Source: Phycisphaerales bacterium UBA2421 (GTDB lineage Bacteria; Planctomycetota; Phycisphaerae; Tepidisphaerales; Tepidisphaeraceae). Taken from it: a stretch of 53,678 bases of DNA. A program made the translations under genes and the position numbers. Of this stretch, positions 31,056-40,528 are shown piece after piece. The stretch's first letter is position 1; each line of letters begins with the position of its first letter. The stretch spans positions 1-53,678 of the forward strand of contig DDRH01000027.1 in assembly GCA_002343075.1 (NCBI GenBank). The letters run 5' to 3'. Under the pieces are notes generated by a model. It worked only from the letters and a program-made list of their open reading frames with translations, was not told the origin of the DNA and made no database searches.

Positions 31056-32546
31056 CTACCGCTGGGCGTTAAACTCAGAACTGGCCACTATCAGGTGCAC
31101 CGCTGCCCGCACCCGTTCGAGCGGGTTGCCTGCCGACAGCGAATTCACGTGATTAATCACTCGCGTGCGCATCTCCGACGACATCTGACCATACATCAGC
31201 AGCAGGTTGAGCCTGTCGACCAGCGCGCTGGCGTTTCCGGCCAATGCCTGCTCGACGCTGAAATCGAGCCTTATGTCGTTGCCTGTCACCGGGTTGCGCG
31301 TTGCGCCTTCCAGCAAGTTGGCAGCGCTGACAATCGTAATCTCGTTCAGAATCTGAAACTCCGGCGAGACCAACCCCCCGCTCGCTAGGTCGCCCGGGTG
31401 TGCGTATCCCGGCTCGAAGAAGTTAAAAACAGTTGGCGACCGCAGCGCCGACTGCAGGAGCGCGGTATCAGTGGAAGGGATGCGATAAAGCCCGGTCGCC
31501 GATGATGGCCGGAACGCCCGCACCATCGCCGAGAGACGCAAAACAGGCTCGCGCAGCTTTCCGTAACCTTGTGTGTAGACTGGACTTATGGTGTTGGGGT
31601 TGGCCGCCAGGTCGTAGGGTGCGCGCGCTTCATAGTCGAGCAGGATCGCCTTCACCACCGCTTTCAAATCACCGCGGATGCCTTGGCCGTTGTCGGCGAA
31701 GACCTGTGACACCCGGTAGACATACCCCGGGCTCGGGTTGCTCGTGACAAGCCGCTGTATGAGCTGCTTGCAGATAAACGGCGCGGTGTTGTTGTGATTA
31801 AACAGTTGGTTGTGGGCGTCGGCCAGGTTCTGCATCGCGTTGGCGATGCTCGGCGTGCGCGCGGGGATGATCACGCCATCGAGAATCTGCTTGGCGGCAA
31901 ACTCGTGATAGCGGGGGACGCCTGACTGAATTACCAGAGTCATCGGCCCAAAGTGATTGGTGCCCGGGCTTTGCGTGTTGCTTGGCGTCGTCAGTGCCTG
32001 ATGCCAGTTCCAGCCCGTAAACACCTGTGAGAACCCGCTCACCTCGGCCTGACCGTATGTATCGATCGGCGCGCCTGTTTCGCTGAGTCTAAGTGTGCCA
32101 TCAGGGTGAAGCTGATAAAGGCCGATAGTGAACAACTGGAGAATCTCGCGAGCGTAGTTTTCATTGGGAATCTGCGCACCGCTGGCCTTGCGATTGTTGC
32201 GCATGTCGAGGTACTGGCCCATCTGCGGATTGAGCGTGACATCTTCCAGCAGTGTTCGGAAATTTCCGAAGGCGTTGCGGCTGAGCATGTCGTAGTAGTA
32301 CGAGACCTCGCGCGGCCTCTGGTTGAGGTCGCCGTCTTCCATGCTGACAACGAAGATCTGGCTCAGGGCAAATGCAACGCGCAGCCGGAGTTGATCATCG
32401 CCGCGGAGAGCAGCGTTCCACCAGGCTTCGACGGCGAGGTTCTCACTTTGCGGGTCTTCGCCGGCGGCGACGCGCATCAGAACATGGTCGAGCAGTTTCG
32501 ACTGCGGCTTTTGAAACTGCTCTTCAATCCACGCCTCATACCCCAT
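31056..32546 (-). CDS. DUF1800 protein, 5' part separated by an in-frame stop
   Basis: The DUF1800 domain is evident: SYYYDMLSRNAFGNFRTLLE, then DVTLNPQMGQYLDMRNNRKA, then NENYAREILQLFTIGLYQLH and GFSQVFTGWNWHQ. The first available ATG (32546) begins MGYEAWIEEQFQKPQ, but the highly conserved domain opening AARFLTQATFGPTEAEINRV lies before it, at 32549-32614, in the same frame. No start codon precedes that opening. Instead the frame runs straight back to a TAA at 32631-32633, which ends the CHRD gene. The domain therefore belongs to one polypeptide of about 962 residues, interrupted by TAA. Either this is a nonsense mutation, a base error in the sequence, or the enzyme is made as a truncated protein. 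DUF1800 function is unknown; it pairs with the DUF1501 gene 37 bases downstream. Confidence 0.85.
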   Translation of the reverse strand: MGYEAWIEEQFQKPQSKLLDHVLMRVAAGEDPQSENLAVEAWWNAALRGDDQLRLRVAFALSQIFVVSMEDGDLNQRPREVSYYYDMLSRNAFGNFRTLLEDVTLNPQMGQYLDMRNNRKASGAQIPNENYAREILQLFTIGLYQLHPDGTLRLSETGAPIDTYGQAEVSGFSQVFTGWNWHQALTTPSNTQSPGTNHFGPMTLVIQSGVPRYHEFAAKQILDGVIIPARTPSIANAMQNLADAHNQLFNHNNTAPFICKQLIQRLVTSNPSPGYVYRVSQVFADNGQGIRGDLKAVVKAILLDYEARAPYDLAANPNTISPVYTQGYGKLREPVLRLSAMVRAFRPSSATGLYRIPSTDTALLQSALRSPTVFNFFEPGYAHPGDLASGGLVSPEFQILNEITIVSAANLLEGATRNPVTGNDIRLDFSVEQALAGNASALVDRLNLLLMYGQMSSEMRTRVINHVNSLSAGNPLERVRAAVHLIVASSEFNAQR

Positions 32547-32630
32547 CGCGGCAACACGGTTGATTTCGGCTTCGGTGGGGCCAAATGTCGCCTGGGTCAG
32601 AAATCGCGCTGCCTCGGCCGGGGTGGGCGG

Positions 32631-33929
32631 TTAATCCGGCAGCGCCGGCGGCGGGGCGGGGGGGGAGAAGACCTGGCTTCCGACGACGACATTAAACTGA
32701 CCGCGAATCTCGCCGTCCGGATAGGCGGCGGTGTGGATGTTGATGTACGTCTTACCCTGCCGAATGAAATTGACCTGGTCAATGATCGAAAAACCGCCTG
32801 TGGGCTCGAAAACCCATGTGTAGGAACCGTCGGCGTTCGGGGTCGCGGTGTCGATGTCGAACAATATGCCCGCCGCCTGGCCCGGATCGGCCGGGCCGTG
32901 AATGTGGGCTGCAGTTTCCGGGCCGGTCAGATTTGAGTAACTGAACTTTAGAAGCGCGCTCGCTTCATCGGCCGCCAGCACCAGCGTGGCGGCGCCAGAC
33001 CCCGGCGACGCCGCACCACCTTGAGGTGTCATTCGAGCCACATAGAGCTGTGCACTGCCTTCCAGTTCATACACAAAATCTTCACTGGACGAGAGCAACC
33101 CATCACTGACGCGCACCGTAATCACCAGCCGGGCTGGCCGGCCCGCGGGCGGTTCGACCATCAACATGCGATCGTTGCCCGTGCCCGAAATGTGAATGCG
33201 TTCGGGCGGGAGGACCTTGGGATTGTTACTGGTTGCACTCACCGTCAGCGCCGAGGCGGGTGTTTCGAGATCGTTGACATAAAAGCTGATTCCCTTGTTC
33301 ACCTTCCCTGCAATCCCCTCCTGTGCCGCGATGCTGCTAATGGTCGGTGGGGTGTTCACAACCGGCGGGCCTTCCGATCGCTCGCCCCGGCGCTTCCTGG
33401 CGATGTTCAGATCGGCCGTGTCCACTTTTCCAGATACACCGATGTCAAAGCGCGCCGTTGCAGCAGTGGTGGTGGTGCCCAGTTGCGCCTGAATCAAACG
33501 TGTGTCGAGTTCGTTCACCACCGCATCGCCATTCACATCGCCATGCAGCGTGCGAAACGCGAGTGTCTGCTCGCGGGCGTCCGGCTGCGACAGCGAGAGG
33601 GCAACTTCCTTGCCGTCAACAAGTCGATCAAGCCTGGCGGTGAGGGTGTTGCCGCTGATGTTCACCTCTGAGATGCCCGCCGCCCCGCTGGCCACGGTCA
33701 GGGTCGTGCGCTTCGAGATCGGCTCGGCAAAAATGAGCACGAGGCTCAGGCCACGCTTCACATCGCGCGGCTCGATGGCCGATTGCTGCGGGGATAGAGG
33801 TAGATCGAACGTCTGCGTACCGTGTAACACCCGCGACGAAACCGAAACCAACTCCGCGGCGGAAGCGGTTTGAGAAAACAGCGCAAGCCCGGCGGCCGCA
33901 AGCCCAATCAAGCATCGGCGTAATGTCAT
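32631..33929 (-). CDS. Exported CHRD-domain protein with dockerin-like and Ig-like parts (N-terminal part of a DUF1800 fusion)
   Basis: From ATG 33929, with GGAG seven bases upstream and a four-base overlap with the previous stop, the product has 432 residues. A signal peptide (MTLRRCLIGLAAAGLALFSQ, cleavage after TASA) is followed by a beta-rich part. Next is a dockerin/EF-hand-like segment (HGDVNGDAVVNELDTRLIQA) around residue 128, then a cadherin/Ig-like section (VNTPPTISSIAAQEGIAGKV). A CHRD domain follows, with AHIHGPADPGQAAGI and YINIHTAAYPDGEIRGQFNV. It ends PPAPPPALPD at TAA 32631. Because the DUF1800 domain continues in frame right after this stop, the proline-rich end looks like an interdomain linker, not a natural C-terminus. 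Cell-surface or secreted location is likely. Confidence 0.82.
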   Translation of the reverse strand: MTLRRCLIGLAAAGLALFSQTASAAELVSVSSRVLHGTQTFDLPLSPQQSAIEPRDVKRGLSLVLIFAEPISKRTTLTVASGAAGISEVNISGNTLTARLDRLVDGKEVALSLSQPDAREQTLAFRTLHGDVNGDAVVNELDTRLIQAQLGTTTTAATARFDIGVSGKVDTADLNIARKRRGERSEGPPVVNTPPTISSIAAQEGIAGKVNKGISFYVNDLETPASALTVSATSNNPKVLPPERIHISGTGNDRMLMVEPPAGRPARLVITVRVSDGLLSSSEDFVYELEGSAQLYVARMTPQGGAASPGSGAATLVLAADEASALLKFSYSNLTGPETAAHIHGPADPGQAAGILFDIDTATPNADGSYTWVFEPTGGFSIIDQVNFIRQGKTYINIHTAAYPDGEIRGQFNVVVGSQVFSPPAPPPALPD

Positions 33930-36900
33930 TGATCTGCTCCGCATGAGGTATGTTGAAAGTAAGTTTGTGAACGTCGTCGTCGCAGCAGGCCGACCGCGGC
34001 GAGCGCGATCGTGGCAGAGGATGCAGGTTCAGGCACCGCGGCGCGGGCGGCGGGCAGCGTTTGCCCGAAGTTGGCCGTCAGCCGGGTGAAGTCGTCGAGA
34101 TCCACATGCCCACTGTAATCAAAATCCCCGGTAAACCACCTTCCGCTCAGGCCGAAGCCCGCAGCGAGGCTGGTGAAGTCATTGAGGTTAACTGCGCCAT
34201 CAAGTGTGGCATCGCCTGCGAGCGTGTAACGCATCAACACTGCGTTGCCGGAGAAACTGGTGCCAAGCAGCTGTGTCACACCCGTATCCGACGCCTCGAT
34301 GATTCCCACAGAAGTGGCGCCGTTGACGCCAGCGGAGTTGGATCGAATGCCTGGTCCGTTCCAGTTTCCACCGGCAAAACCTGATTGCAGATACTCAGTG
34401 AGCTGCGCGAGTGGCGAGGCGCCTGTGTAATCGACGACAACGCCGTTGGTCTCAACGTTCAGGGCTCCGCCATTGGCAGCGTCAATGCTCAGGTTGGAGG
34501 TAGCCAACACCTTGGTTGGCCCCGGGTCGATCACCGCTTGGGCACCGGGGCCTATGTGCATGTTACCTGCGATGCCGTAGTTGCCGCTAAAGCGCGTCAC
34601 GCCCTGGTTGGCAACGATGGAACCTGCAAACTGCCCGGTCTGATCGATCGTGAGCGTTCCGGCACCCGATTTGACAAGGCTTGTAGCTGCCCCGCCGAGC
34701 AGGGGACCGCGCAGGAACAGCGAAGCGCCTGACTCGATCGTGGCGCGTCGCGGGCCCGCACCCAAATCGACCGAGTTTTCAAGAACAAACAGCACCGCGG
34801 GAGACGATGTTGCCACGGCGAAGTCGCGCGTCGCCACAACAGCGTTGGGAACAAACCGCGTCTGGCCGACCGCCATGAGCGTTGGTTCGTGCGAAGGGAG
34901 AAGGGTTGCCGATCCGATGGTGAGCGCACCCTTGCCCAGCGGCGATGAAGTAATGGTGCTTCCGGAGTAAACAGCGTTGGAAGCGATGCCGAGCGTTCCA
35001 AGCGCAAATGTCACCCCACCGTCAAAGGTGTTGGGGCCCGCGAGGATGACATTGCTGAGCACGGCGGGATCGACCCCCGCGAAATCGTAGCCGACCTGCA
35101 CTGCGGTACCGGGGGCGCCTGTGATGGCACCGGAAACCACCAGCGGTTCGCCATTGCTGTAGAGAGCTAGCCGGTTGCGCGAGCCTGGCAGCGCGATTGC
35201 CCCGGAGAATGTGGCGGTGCCCGATGCGGCCCGGTTGCCAATGACCGCGAACCGCGCCGCTGCGTTGGTGCTGGTGGGAATAGTGATGGGCCGCGTGAAG
35301 GTCAGAGGGGCGTCGGTGGCTAGCTCGGGGTTGTCGTCCCCGGTTCCGCTACCGAGATTGATACTCCCGGAACTTCCAAGCGCGCCTGGAACGGAAATGA
35401 CAGTGGTCCGGGCGGCGAGCGTGGTTCCGAGCGTGTGTGAATTCGTTCCGGTAAGGCGGATGGAGTATCGGCGCGAGTCGACTGAGCCAATGCCCGTCGA
35501 GGTGATTGTCAGCGGCCCCGCTCCGGTGATGGTCCCGGAGAGGGTCGGCCCGCCCGAAGCGTCGATCGTCAGGCCTTCAGCGGTGGCGAGGCTAATCGGA
35601 CTGGCGAGCGTGCCCGACGTAGCATCAGCAAAGGCGAGCGTCGCAATGCGTCCGGGCTGCGCGTTGGCGACGATCGGTCGATCATACGAAATGAGTCCCG
35701 ATTCGAGTCGCAGAGCCACGTCGGTGCTCACGCCGGTGTTGCCTATGGAGATCGATGCGACATTGCCAAAGCCCGTTCCGGTAAGGCGATGCGTCCCCAA
35801 TGCCAAAGTACCCCCCCCGATGATAACCCGGCCAGAAAAAGCCTGCTGACCGACGGCGGTAAACGTGCCGCCTGCGTTCTTGATGAGCGTGCCGGTGCCC
35901 AGAATGTTGTGATGACTTGTGACCGATACGCCATCGGCTGCAAAAGTAATCGAGGCTGCGCCAAGGTTTACAGTGCCAGCTTGGTAGCCGGTGATGTTAT
36001 CAATAGGAGTCAGATCGCTGATCGAGCCCCATGTGTCGGCAAAGCCGTTCGCGTCGAGAGTCGCTCCTGGCGCAAGGACGATCGTGCTTTCGTTGGGAAT
36101 AATGTTGTTGGTGCCCATCCGGAAGGTGCCTTCGAGGATGCGCGTCTGCCCCGACCAGTTGGAAGCGGTGTTGCTGATCGTCAGCACGCCGGGTCCACTC
36201 TTGACCAGGCCAGAGTCGATTCCGTTGTCATTCCGGAAGATGAACAGCCGGCTGGCAATGTTGGTGTCGGCGTGGGTAAAGATGTTGGCGGTGGGGGCCT
36301 GGCTGGAGTTATTGGTGCCCACGCCAATTGTGAGGCTCCCCCCCGTGATTGTGGTCGGGCCGGTGAAGAGCAGCGCGCCACTCGTGACCGTCAGCGTGCC
36401 AGCGGCGAGGTTGACGGTGCCGCCGGTGAATTTTGCGGCGTTGATCGTGCCCGCAGCGGTGATCGTATCGCTGCCGACTTGGACGTTGTTTGTGGCAATG
36501 CTCCCGGTGTTGATTGAAGATGCCGTATAAGACGCCGGAACGACGCCATTCGCGGCGACATAGCTGGCCAGTTCAAAGCCGGCGCCCCGATTGACTATCG
36601 CGTTTGGCAAAATGCCGTTGACCAGCGTCGGCGCGGTGGTGAACTGCACATTCGTCTGGCCCGGCTGAGCAGAAGCGATCGACGAACTGCCCAGGCCTGG
36701 CCCGGAGAAGACGACCTGCGCGCCGTTGTTAGCGGTGCGGGAGAGCGTGCCAAACCGGAGGAGCGTGTGGCGGGCAGGGTCGGGTTCGAGGGAGATGAGG
36801 CTAGCGCCCTCGCCGGAATTGCTTGCCGTGCCAAGAACTAGCGCGCCGGTGGTAGTGACAGCGGTATTGGCGGCCGGGCCGCCGATCACGCGCAACGTCG

Positions 36901-38488
36901 CGCCGCGCAGCGAAATGCTTCCAGTTCCGCTGATCTTGTTCAGCGTCGTCGCCGATTGGTCGACTACTAGCGCCGCTCCCTGGTTGATCGCCATCGTCCC
37001 AGTCGCCAGGAGTCGCCCCGCAGTGCCTGCCAGGTGGATCGTCCCGCCGTTGATGTTCACGCTGCCGACGTTGGAGGTCTGACTGTTGATGACGAGCGTG
37101 CCCGCCCCTGCCTTAAGGAACCCCGCGGGCGTCGTGGTGGCATTGGAGATGGCAGAGGTGAACTGGACAGCCTGGTCGTTGTAGAGGCTGCCTCCTTCGA
37201 CGCCCATGAGCGCGATTGGCCGGGCAAGCGTGGTGATATCCGTCCCAAGCATGAGGGTGCCGGTGGAAAGGGTGATCGTCGCACCCGCAGCACCCAGGGC
37301 TGCATCGGACTGGGCGAAGGTGTATCCGCCGGCGAAGTTAGTGCCACCGCTGAAGGTATTGGAATTGTTGAGCGTGAGAATGCCGGTCCCGGTGCGCGTG
37401 AGTCCGCCGGTGCCGGAGATGGGTTGGGTGAGGGTGACATCGGCCAGCCCGCCTTGATCGAAGACGTGAACTGTCCCTCCACCGCTTAGGACCATTGGCC
37501 TGGCTATGGTGTAGGGCGTTTTGCTGCCGAAGCCGATAGCAGCTCCGGTGCCGACAAGGTTGATCGCGCTTGCGGTGCCGATTCCCGATGGCGAATGCAC
37601 AGCGAGCATATTCCAGATGCCCGGTGAACTGCCGGGTGCCTGCTGAACCGTGATCGGGCCGGTGAAGGTGTTCTCGCCGGAGAGTGTCCACGTGCCGATG
37701 GAGAGTGACGACGGCGCCACCGTTACTCCGCCGCCGCCGCTGATTGGGCCTGTAAGCGTGAATGACCGCCGATCGCCCAGAAAAAGCCCGCTGCCGGTTG
37801 TGGTGATTGCGTTTGTGAAAAACGGCGGACGATTGGGCGCGGTTGCGAACGTGTTTGACCCGATCGAAAGCGAGGCACCGTTGGCAGTAAGCGTTGCCCC
37901 GGCGAGCGCGCTGACTCGGGCGAGGTTCAAGCCTGCATCTACGACAGAAACTGTTCCACGAATGCGATTCTCCGCCTGCAGCGAAACGACCCCACCCGTT
38001 GAACTGATGCTCAAGCCCGCGGCGGAGTGAATGGGCTGGTTAAATCCGACCGTGCCGCCAAAGGCTGGCTGGAGGCTGAGGGCGGTTGCCGCAGTCACAT
38101 CAATTCGCGTCGCAACCATTGCATTACCAGAACTTTGCATCACCACCGACGGTGCGATGCCTCCAAACCGAAGGCTCCCCCCAGCCGACGCGCCCAGGGT
38201 GAACGATCCGCCCCCGGGAAGTCCGTTCAGGGTAAGACTGTTGAGAGTGAACGCCCCGGGCAGATCATTCGTACTGGTATAAGCGAGTGTGCCCGACCCA
38301 ACTATCGGAAACAGTAGTGCTGTTGAGTCGGTGGGTGAAGGCATCGCCGACCAGTTGGCGGCGTTGCTCCAACTGCCGGAATTGGAGAGCCATGTTTGGC
38401 CAAATGCGTGGTCGGGTGCGAGTCCAAAGGCCTTAATTCCAGCCACCGCTGTGACCAATTGGAGCAAAACCGGTCTGCGCCGCAACAT
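33926..38488 (-). CDS. Giant PEP-CTERM protein with autotransporter-type beta-strand repeats and dockerin-like domain
   Basis: The 1520-residue exported protein starts MLRRRPVLLQLVTAVAGIKA with a perfect GGAGG site. Its body is made of autotransporter-associated beta-strand (PATR) units. Clear ones are GLTRTGTGILTLNNSNTFSG, FLKAGAGTLVINSQ, LVKSGPGVLTISNTASNWSG, LIKNAGGTFTAVGQQAFSGR and LVKSGAGTLTIDQTGQFAGS, spread from about residue 360 to 1330. This points to a long right-handed beta-helix. Near residue 1410 two EF-hand/dockerin-like loops follow (LAGDATLDGAVNLNDF and DFDYSGHVDLDDFTRL). The C-terminus has VPEP, a hydrophobic helix and RRRR, the exosortase sorting signal, so the protein should be processed at the membrane. 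There is no outer-membrane autotransporter barrel. Its stop overlaps the CHRD gene start (ATGA), making it the first gene of the operon. Confidence 0.92.
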   Translation of the reverse strand: MLRRRPVLLQLVTAVAGIKAFGLAPDHAFGQTWLSNSGSWSNAANWSAMPSPTDSTALLFPIVGSGTLAYTSTNDLPGAFTLNSLTLNGLPGGGSFTLGASAGGSLRFGGIAPSVVMQSSGNAMVATRIDVTAATALSLQPAFGGTVGFNQPIHSAAGLSISSTGGVVSLQAENRIRGTVSVVDAGLNLARVSALAGATLTANGASLSIGSNTFATAPNRPPFFTNAITTTGSGLFLGDRRSFTLTGPISGGGGVTVAPSSLSIGTWTLSGENTFTGPITVQQAPGSSPGIWNMLAVHSPSGIGTASAINLVGTGAAIGFGSKTPYTIARPMVLSGGGTVHVFDQGGLADVTLTQPISGTGGLTRTGTGILTLNNSNTFSGGTNFAGGYTFAQSDAALGAAGATITLSTGTLMLGTDITTLARPIALMGVEGGSLYNDQAVQFTSAISNATTTPAGFLKAGAGTLVINSQTSNVGSVNINGGTIHLAGTAGRLLATGTMAINQGAALVVDQSATTLNKISGTGSISLRGATLRVIGGPAANTAVTTTGALVLGTASNSGEGASLISLEPDPARHTLLRFGTLSRTANNGAQVVFSGPGLGSSSIASAQPGQTNVQFTTAPTLVNGILPNAIVNRGAGFELASYVAANGVVPASYTASSINTGSIATNNVQVGSDTITAAGTINAAKFTGGTVNLAAGTLTVTSGALLFTGPTTITGGSLTIGVGTNNSSQAPTANIFTHADTNIASRLFIFRNDNGIDSGLVKSGPGVLTISNTASNWSGQTRILEGTFRMGTNNIIPNESTIVLAPGATLDANGFADTWGSISDLTPIDNITGYQAGTVNLGAASITFAADGVSVTSHHNILGTGTLIKNAGGTFTAVGQQAFSGRVIIGGGTLALGTHRLTGTGFGNVASISIGNTGVSTDVALRLESGLISYDRPIVANAQPGRIATLAFADATSGTLASPISLATAEGLTIDASGGPTLSGTITGAGPLTITSTGIGSVDSRRYSIRLTGTNSHTLGTTLAARTTVISVPGALGSSGSINLGSGTGDDNPELATDAPLTFTRPITIPTSTNAAARFAVIGNRAASGTATFSGAIALPGSRNRLALYSNGEPLVVSGAITGAPGTAVQVGYDFAGVDPAVLSNVILAGPNTFDGGVTFALGTLGIASNAVYSGSTITSSPLGKGALTIGSATLLPSHEPTLMAVGQTRFVPNAVVATRDFAVATSSPAVLFVLENSVDLGAGPRRATIESGASLFLRGPLLGGAATSLVKSGAGTLTIDQTGQFAGSIVANQGVTRFSGNYGIAGNMHIGPGAQAVIDPGPTKVLATSNLSIDAANGGALNVETNGVVVDYTGASPLAQLTEYLQSGFAGGNWNGPGIRSNSAGVNGATSVGIIEASDTGVTQLLGTSFSGNAVLMRYTLAGDATLDGAVNLNDFTSLAAGFGLSGRWFTGDFDYSGHVDLDDFTRLTANFGQTLPAARAAVPEPASSATIALAAVGLLRRRRSQTYFQHTSCGADQ

Positions 38489-38695
38489 ATGCGTACCTCC
38501 GAGCCGCCCCGAATCAACAAACTTGAGCCACCGCGATGTTTAGAACGCCGCAATAGATGGTTTAGTGTGCGCAGCTTCTCAGAAAAAGTGTTAAAAATTT
38601 TCACCCAGTTTACAGAAGATTTTTATGAGAGGAGCTTAGACCGGGCTTGGACCAAAGCCGAGTCGGTCGCATCCGGCACGAAACGGGGAAAATGT

Positions 38696-38725
38696 TTGAC
38701 GTAAATCAGTCGATCGAACTACACT
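38696..38725 (+). promoter_or_regulatory. Candidate sigma70 promoter of the PAS-GAF-receiver gene
   Basis: TTGACG (38696-38701) and TACACT (38720-38725) are separated by 18 bases. The predicted start near 38732 leaves a leader of about 16 bases before GTG 38748, with no clear Shine-Dalgarno sequence. The surrounding 38580-38720 region is the most AT-rich part of this divergent gap. Confidence 0.45.
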
Positions 38726-38747
38726 AGACCCTTCGACATAGCTCCAA

Positions 38748-40445
38748 GTGGCCCATACACCTGCCAAAGTCCTCGTGCTGACCGGACACGATAAAGTGAA
38801 CCGGCCATTGGTTTCTGCGCTCAGTGAGCATTGTCACGTTGTCGAAACCGACAGCATCGAGTCTGCGATTGAACTGCTCAGGAATCAGCAGTTTAACGCC
38901 GTTTTTACAGATTCGGGCGACTTTCTTCCATTAGAGCGAGCCTTGGTCAGTCAGCAGGCCAACGTCATTCTCAACACCATTGGTGAAGGGGTCTGCATCG
39001 TAGACGGCGAGGGCCGGTGCAATTGGATGAACAAGAAAATGCAGGCTTGGCCCGCCCGCGTGCACGAGAAGATCCGGCGGACCTGCCAGGAAGCCTTCGA
39101 GTTGTTCACCAAGCAGGTTTCTCCGTCGGGGCATGACTCAAACATCCCTTTCTCCCGGTCAAAGCGATACAACCTCAACATCGAGGAGACTCAATATCTT
39201 GAAATGATCGCGTCCCCAGTTATTTCGCCCGGCGGACAGGTTGTGCAGATCGTAGCGGTTGTGTGGGACGCAACCGGCCCCCGTCGGCTGCAGCAGAAGA
39301 TCGATGCCATCGACAAGGCGGGCCGCGAACTTGTCCGCCTGGAATCGGAATCGATCGCCAAGCTCAGCATGACTGACCGGCTGAAGCTGCTCGAAGATAA
39401 GATCATTAGTTTCACCCGCGATCTGATGCACTTTGATCATTTCGCCATCCGCGTGCTCGATCGAAAGGCCAATAAGCTGGAAGTCGTCATCAGCCAGGGT
39501 TTGCCGCCGGAGTCGTTAAACATTGACCTTTTCGCAGAGAGTGAAGGAAACGGCATCAGCGGCTATGTCGCGGCGACGGGTCGAAGCTATATCTGCCCCG
39601 ACGTCGAGCGCGATCCCCGATATGTACAAGGGCTGGATTCGGCACGAAGCAGCCTTACTGTGCCTCTTCGGCTTCATGACCGGATCATCGGCATCTTCAA
39701 CATCGAAAGCCGTCATCAGGCGGCGTTTAACGAGGATGATCGTCAGTTTGCAGAAATTTTTGGTCGTTATGTAGCGATCGCGCTCAATATTCTCAATCTA
39801 CTGGTGACAGAGCGTGTCGGGACGGCGCACAAGGTGGCCGATGACGTCATGAGTGAAGTCGCGGGCCCGCTGAATGATATCGGGCTGGATGTTGCGGCGC
39901 TGATGGATGAGTACGTTGGCCGGGATGACCTTCGCGGCAAACTGCAGCAGATTCAGGATAACGTGGCGTCAATAAAAAAGTCACTTCAACAAGCCGCCGA
40001 GGGGCCGCAGCTTGTGCTCGGGGCCGCCGACGTGAAAGCGACGACCGACCCGGTGCTGCTGGGGGCGAGAATCCTGGTTGCAGATGATGTCGACGATATC
40101 CGCAAGACAATCCACGATGTGCTGCGCAAGTATCAGGTGAATGTGATATCTGCCAGTAGCGGTGCGGAGGCGATCGCGCAGGTGGAAGCGCAGGACTTTG
40201 ACCTGGTTCTCAGTGATATCAAGATGCCTGACAAGAGTGGCTATGACGTTTTTGCAGCCGTGAGGAAGCGGAGTACGACGACCCCTGTCATCCTCATGAC
40301 GGGCTTCGGATACGATCCGAACCATTGCATCGTGCGCGCGAGCCAGGAGGGCCTGCAGGCGGTGCTGTTTAAGCCATTTCGCGTCGAGCAGATGGTGACC
40401 GAGGTCCGTAAGGCGCTGGCGGGGCGGGTACGGCAAAGTAACTGA
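38748..40445 (+). CDS. Signalling protein: pseudo-receiver, PAS, GAF, His-less dimerisation helix, receiver
   Basis: The 565-residue cytosolic protein can be read in order. Residues 1-75 look like a receiver without its phospho-aspartate: the expected position reads FTDSGDF. A PAS-like domain (NVILNTIGEGVCIVDGEGRC) spans about 75-185. A GAF domain follows (HFDHFAIRVLDRKANKLEVV, then GISGYVAATGRSYICPDVER). A helical hairpin (HKVADDVMSEVAGPLNDIGL, then LQQIQDNVASIKKSLQQ) looks like a histidine-kinase dimerisation domain in which the H-box has no phosphorylatable histidine. The last 120 residues are a canonical receiver (ILVADDVDDIRKT, phospho-site LSDIKMP, LFKPF). There is no ATPase domain. It therefore receives phosphate but does not make it. 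GTG 38748 is the likely start. Confidence 0.85.
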   Translation: MAHTPAKVLVLTGHDKVNRPLVSALSEHCHVVETDSIESAIELLRNQQFNAVFTDSGDFLPLERALVSQQANVILNTIGEGVCIVDGEGRCNWMNKKMQAWPARVHEKIRRTCQEAFELFTKQVSPSGHDSNIPFSRSKRYNLNIEETQYLEMIASPVISPGGQVVQIVAVVWDATGPRRLQQKIDAIDKAGRELVRLESESIAKLSMTDRLKLLEDKIISFTRDLMHFDHFAIRVLDRKANKLEVVISQGLPPESLNIDLFAESEGNGISGYVAATGRSYICPDVERDPRYVQGLDSARSSLTVPLRLHDRIIGIFNIESRHQAAFNEDDRQFAEIFGRYVAIALNILNLLVTERVGTAHKVADDVMSEVAGPLNDIGLDVAALMDEYVGRDDLRGKLQQIQDNVASIKKSLQQAAEGPQLVLGAADVKATTDPVLLGARILVADDVDDIRKTIHDVLRKYQVNVISASSGAEAIAQVEAQDFDLVLSDIKMPDKSGYDVFAAVRKRSTTTPVILMTGFGYDPNHCIVRASQEGLQAVLFKPFRVEQMVTEVRKALAGRVRQSN

Positions 40446-40528
40446 ACGGGCCGCGGAAGTTGCTGTCAGCAGAAAGCCCGAATCCGATCTGCTGCGGAAG
40501 ATAGCCACCCCTGGAAGATTGTCACCCC

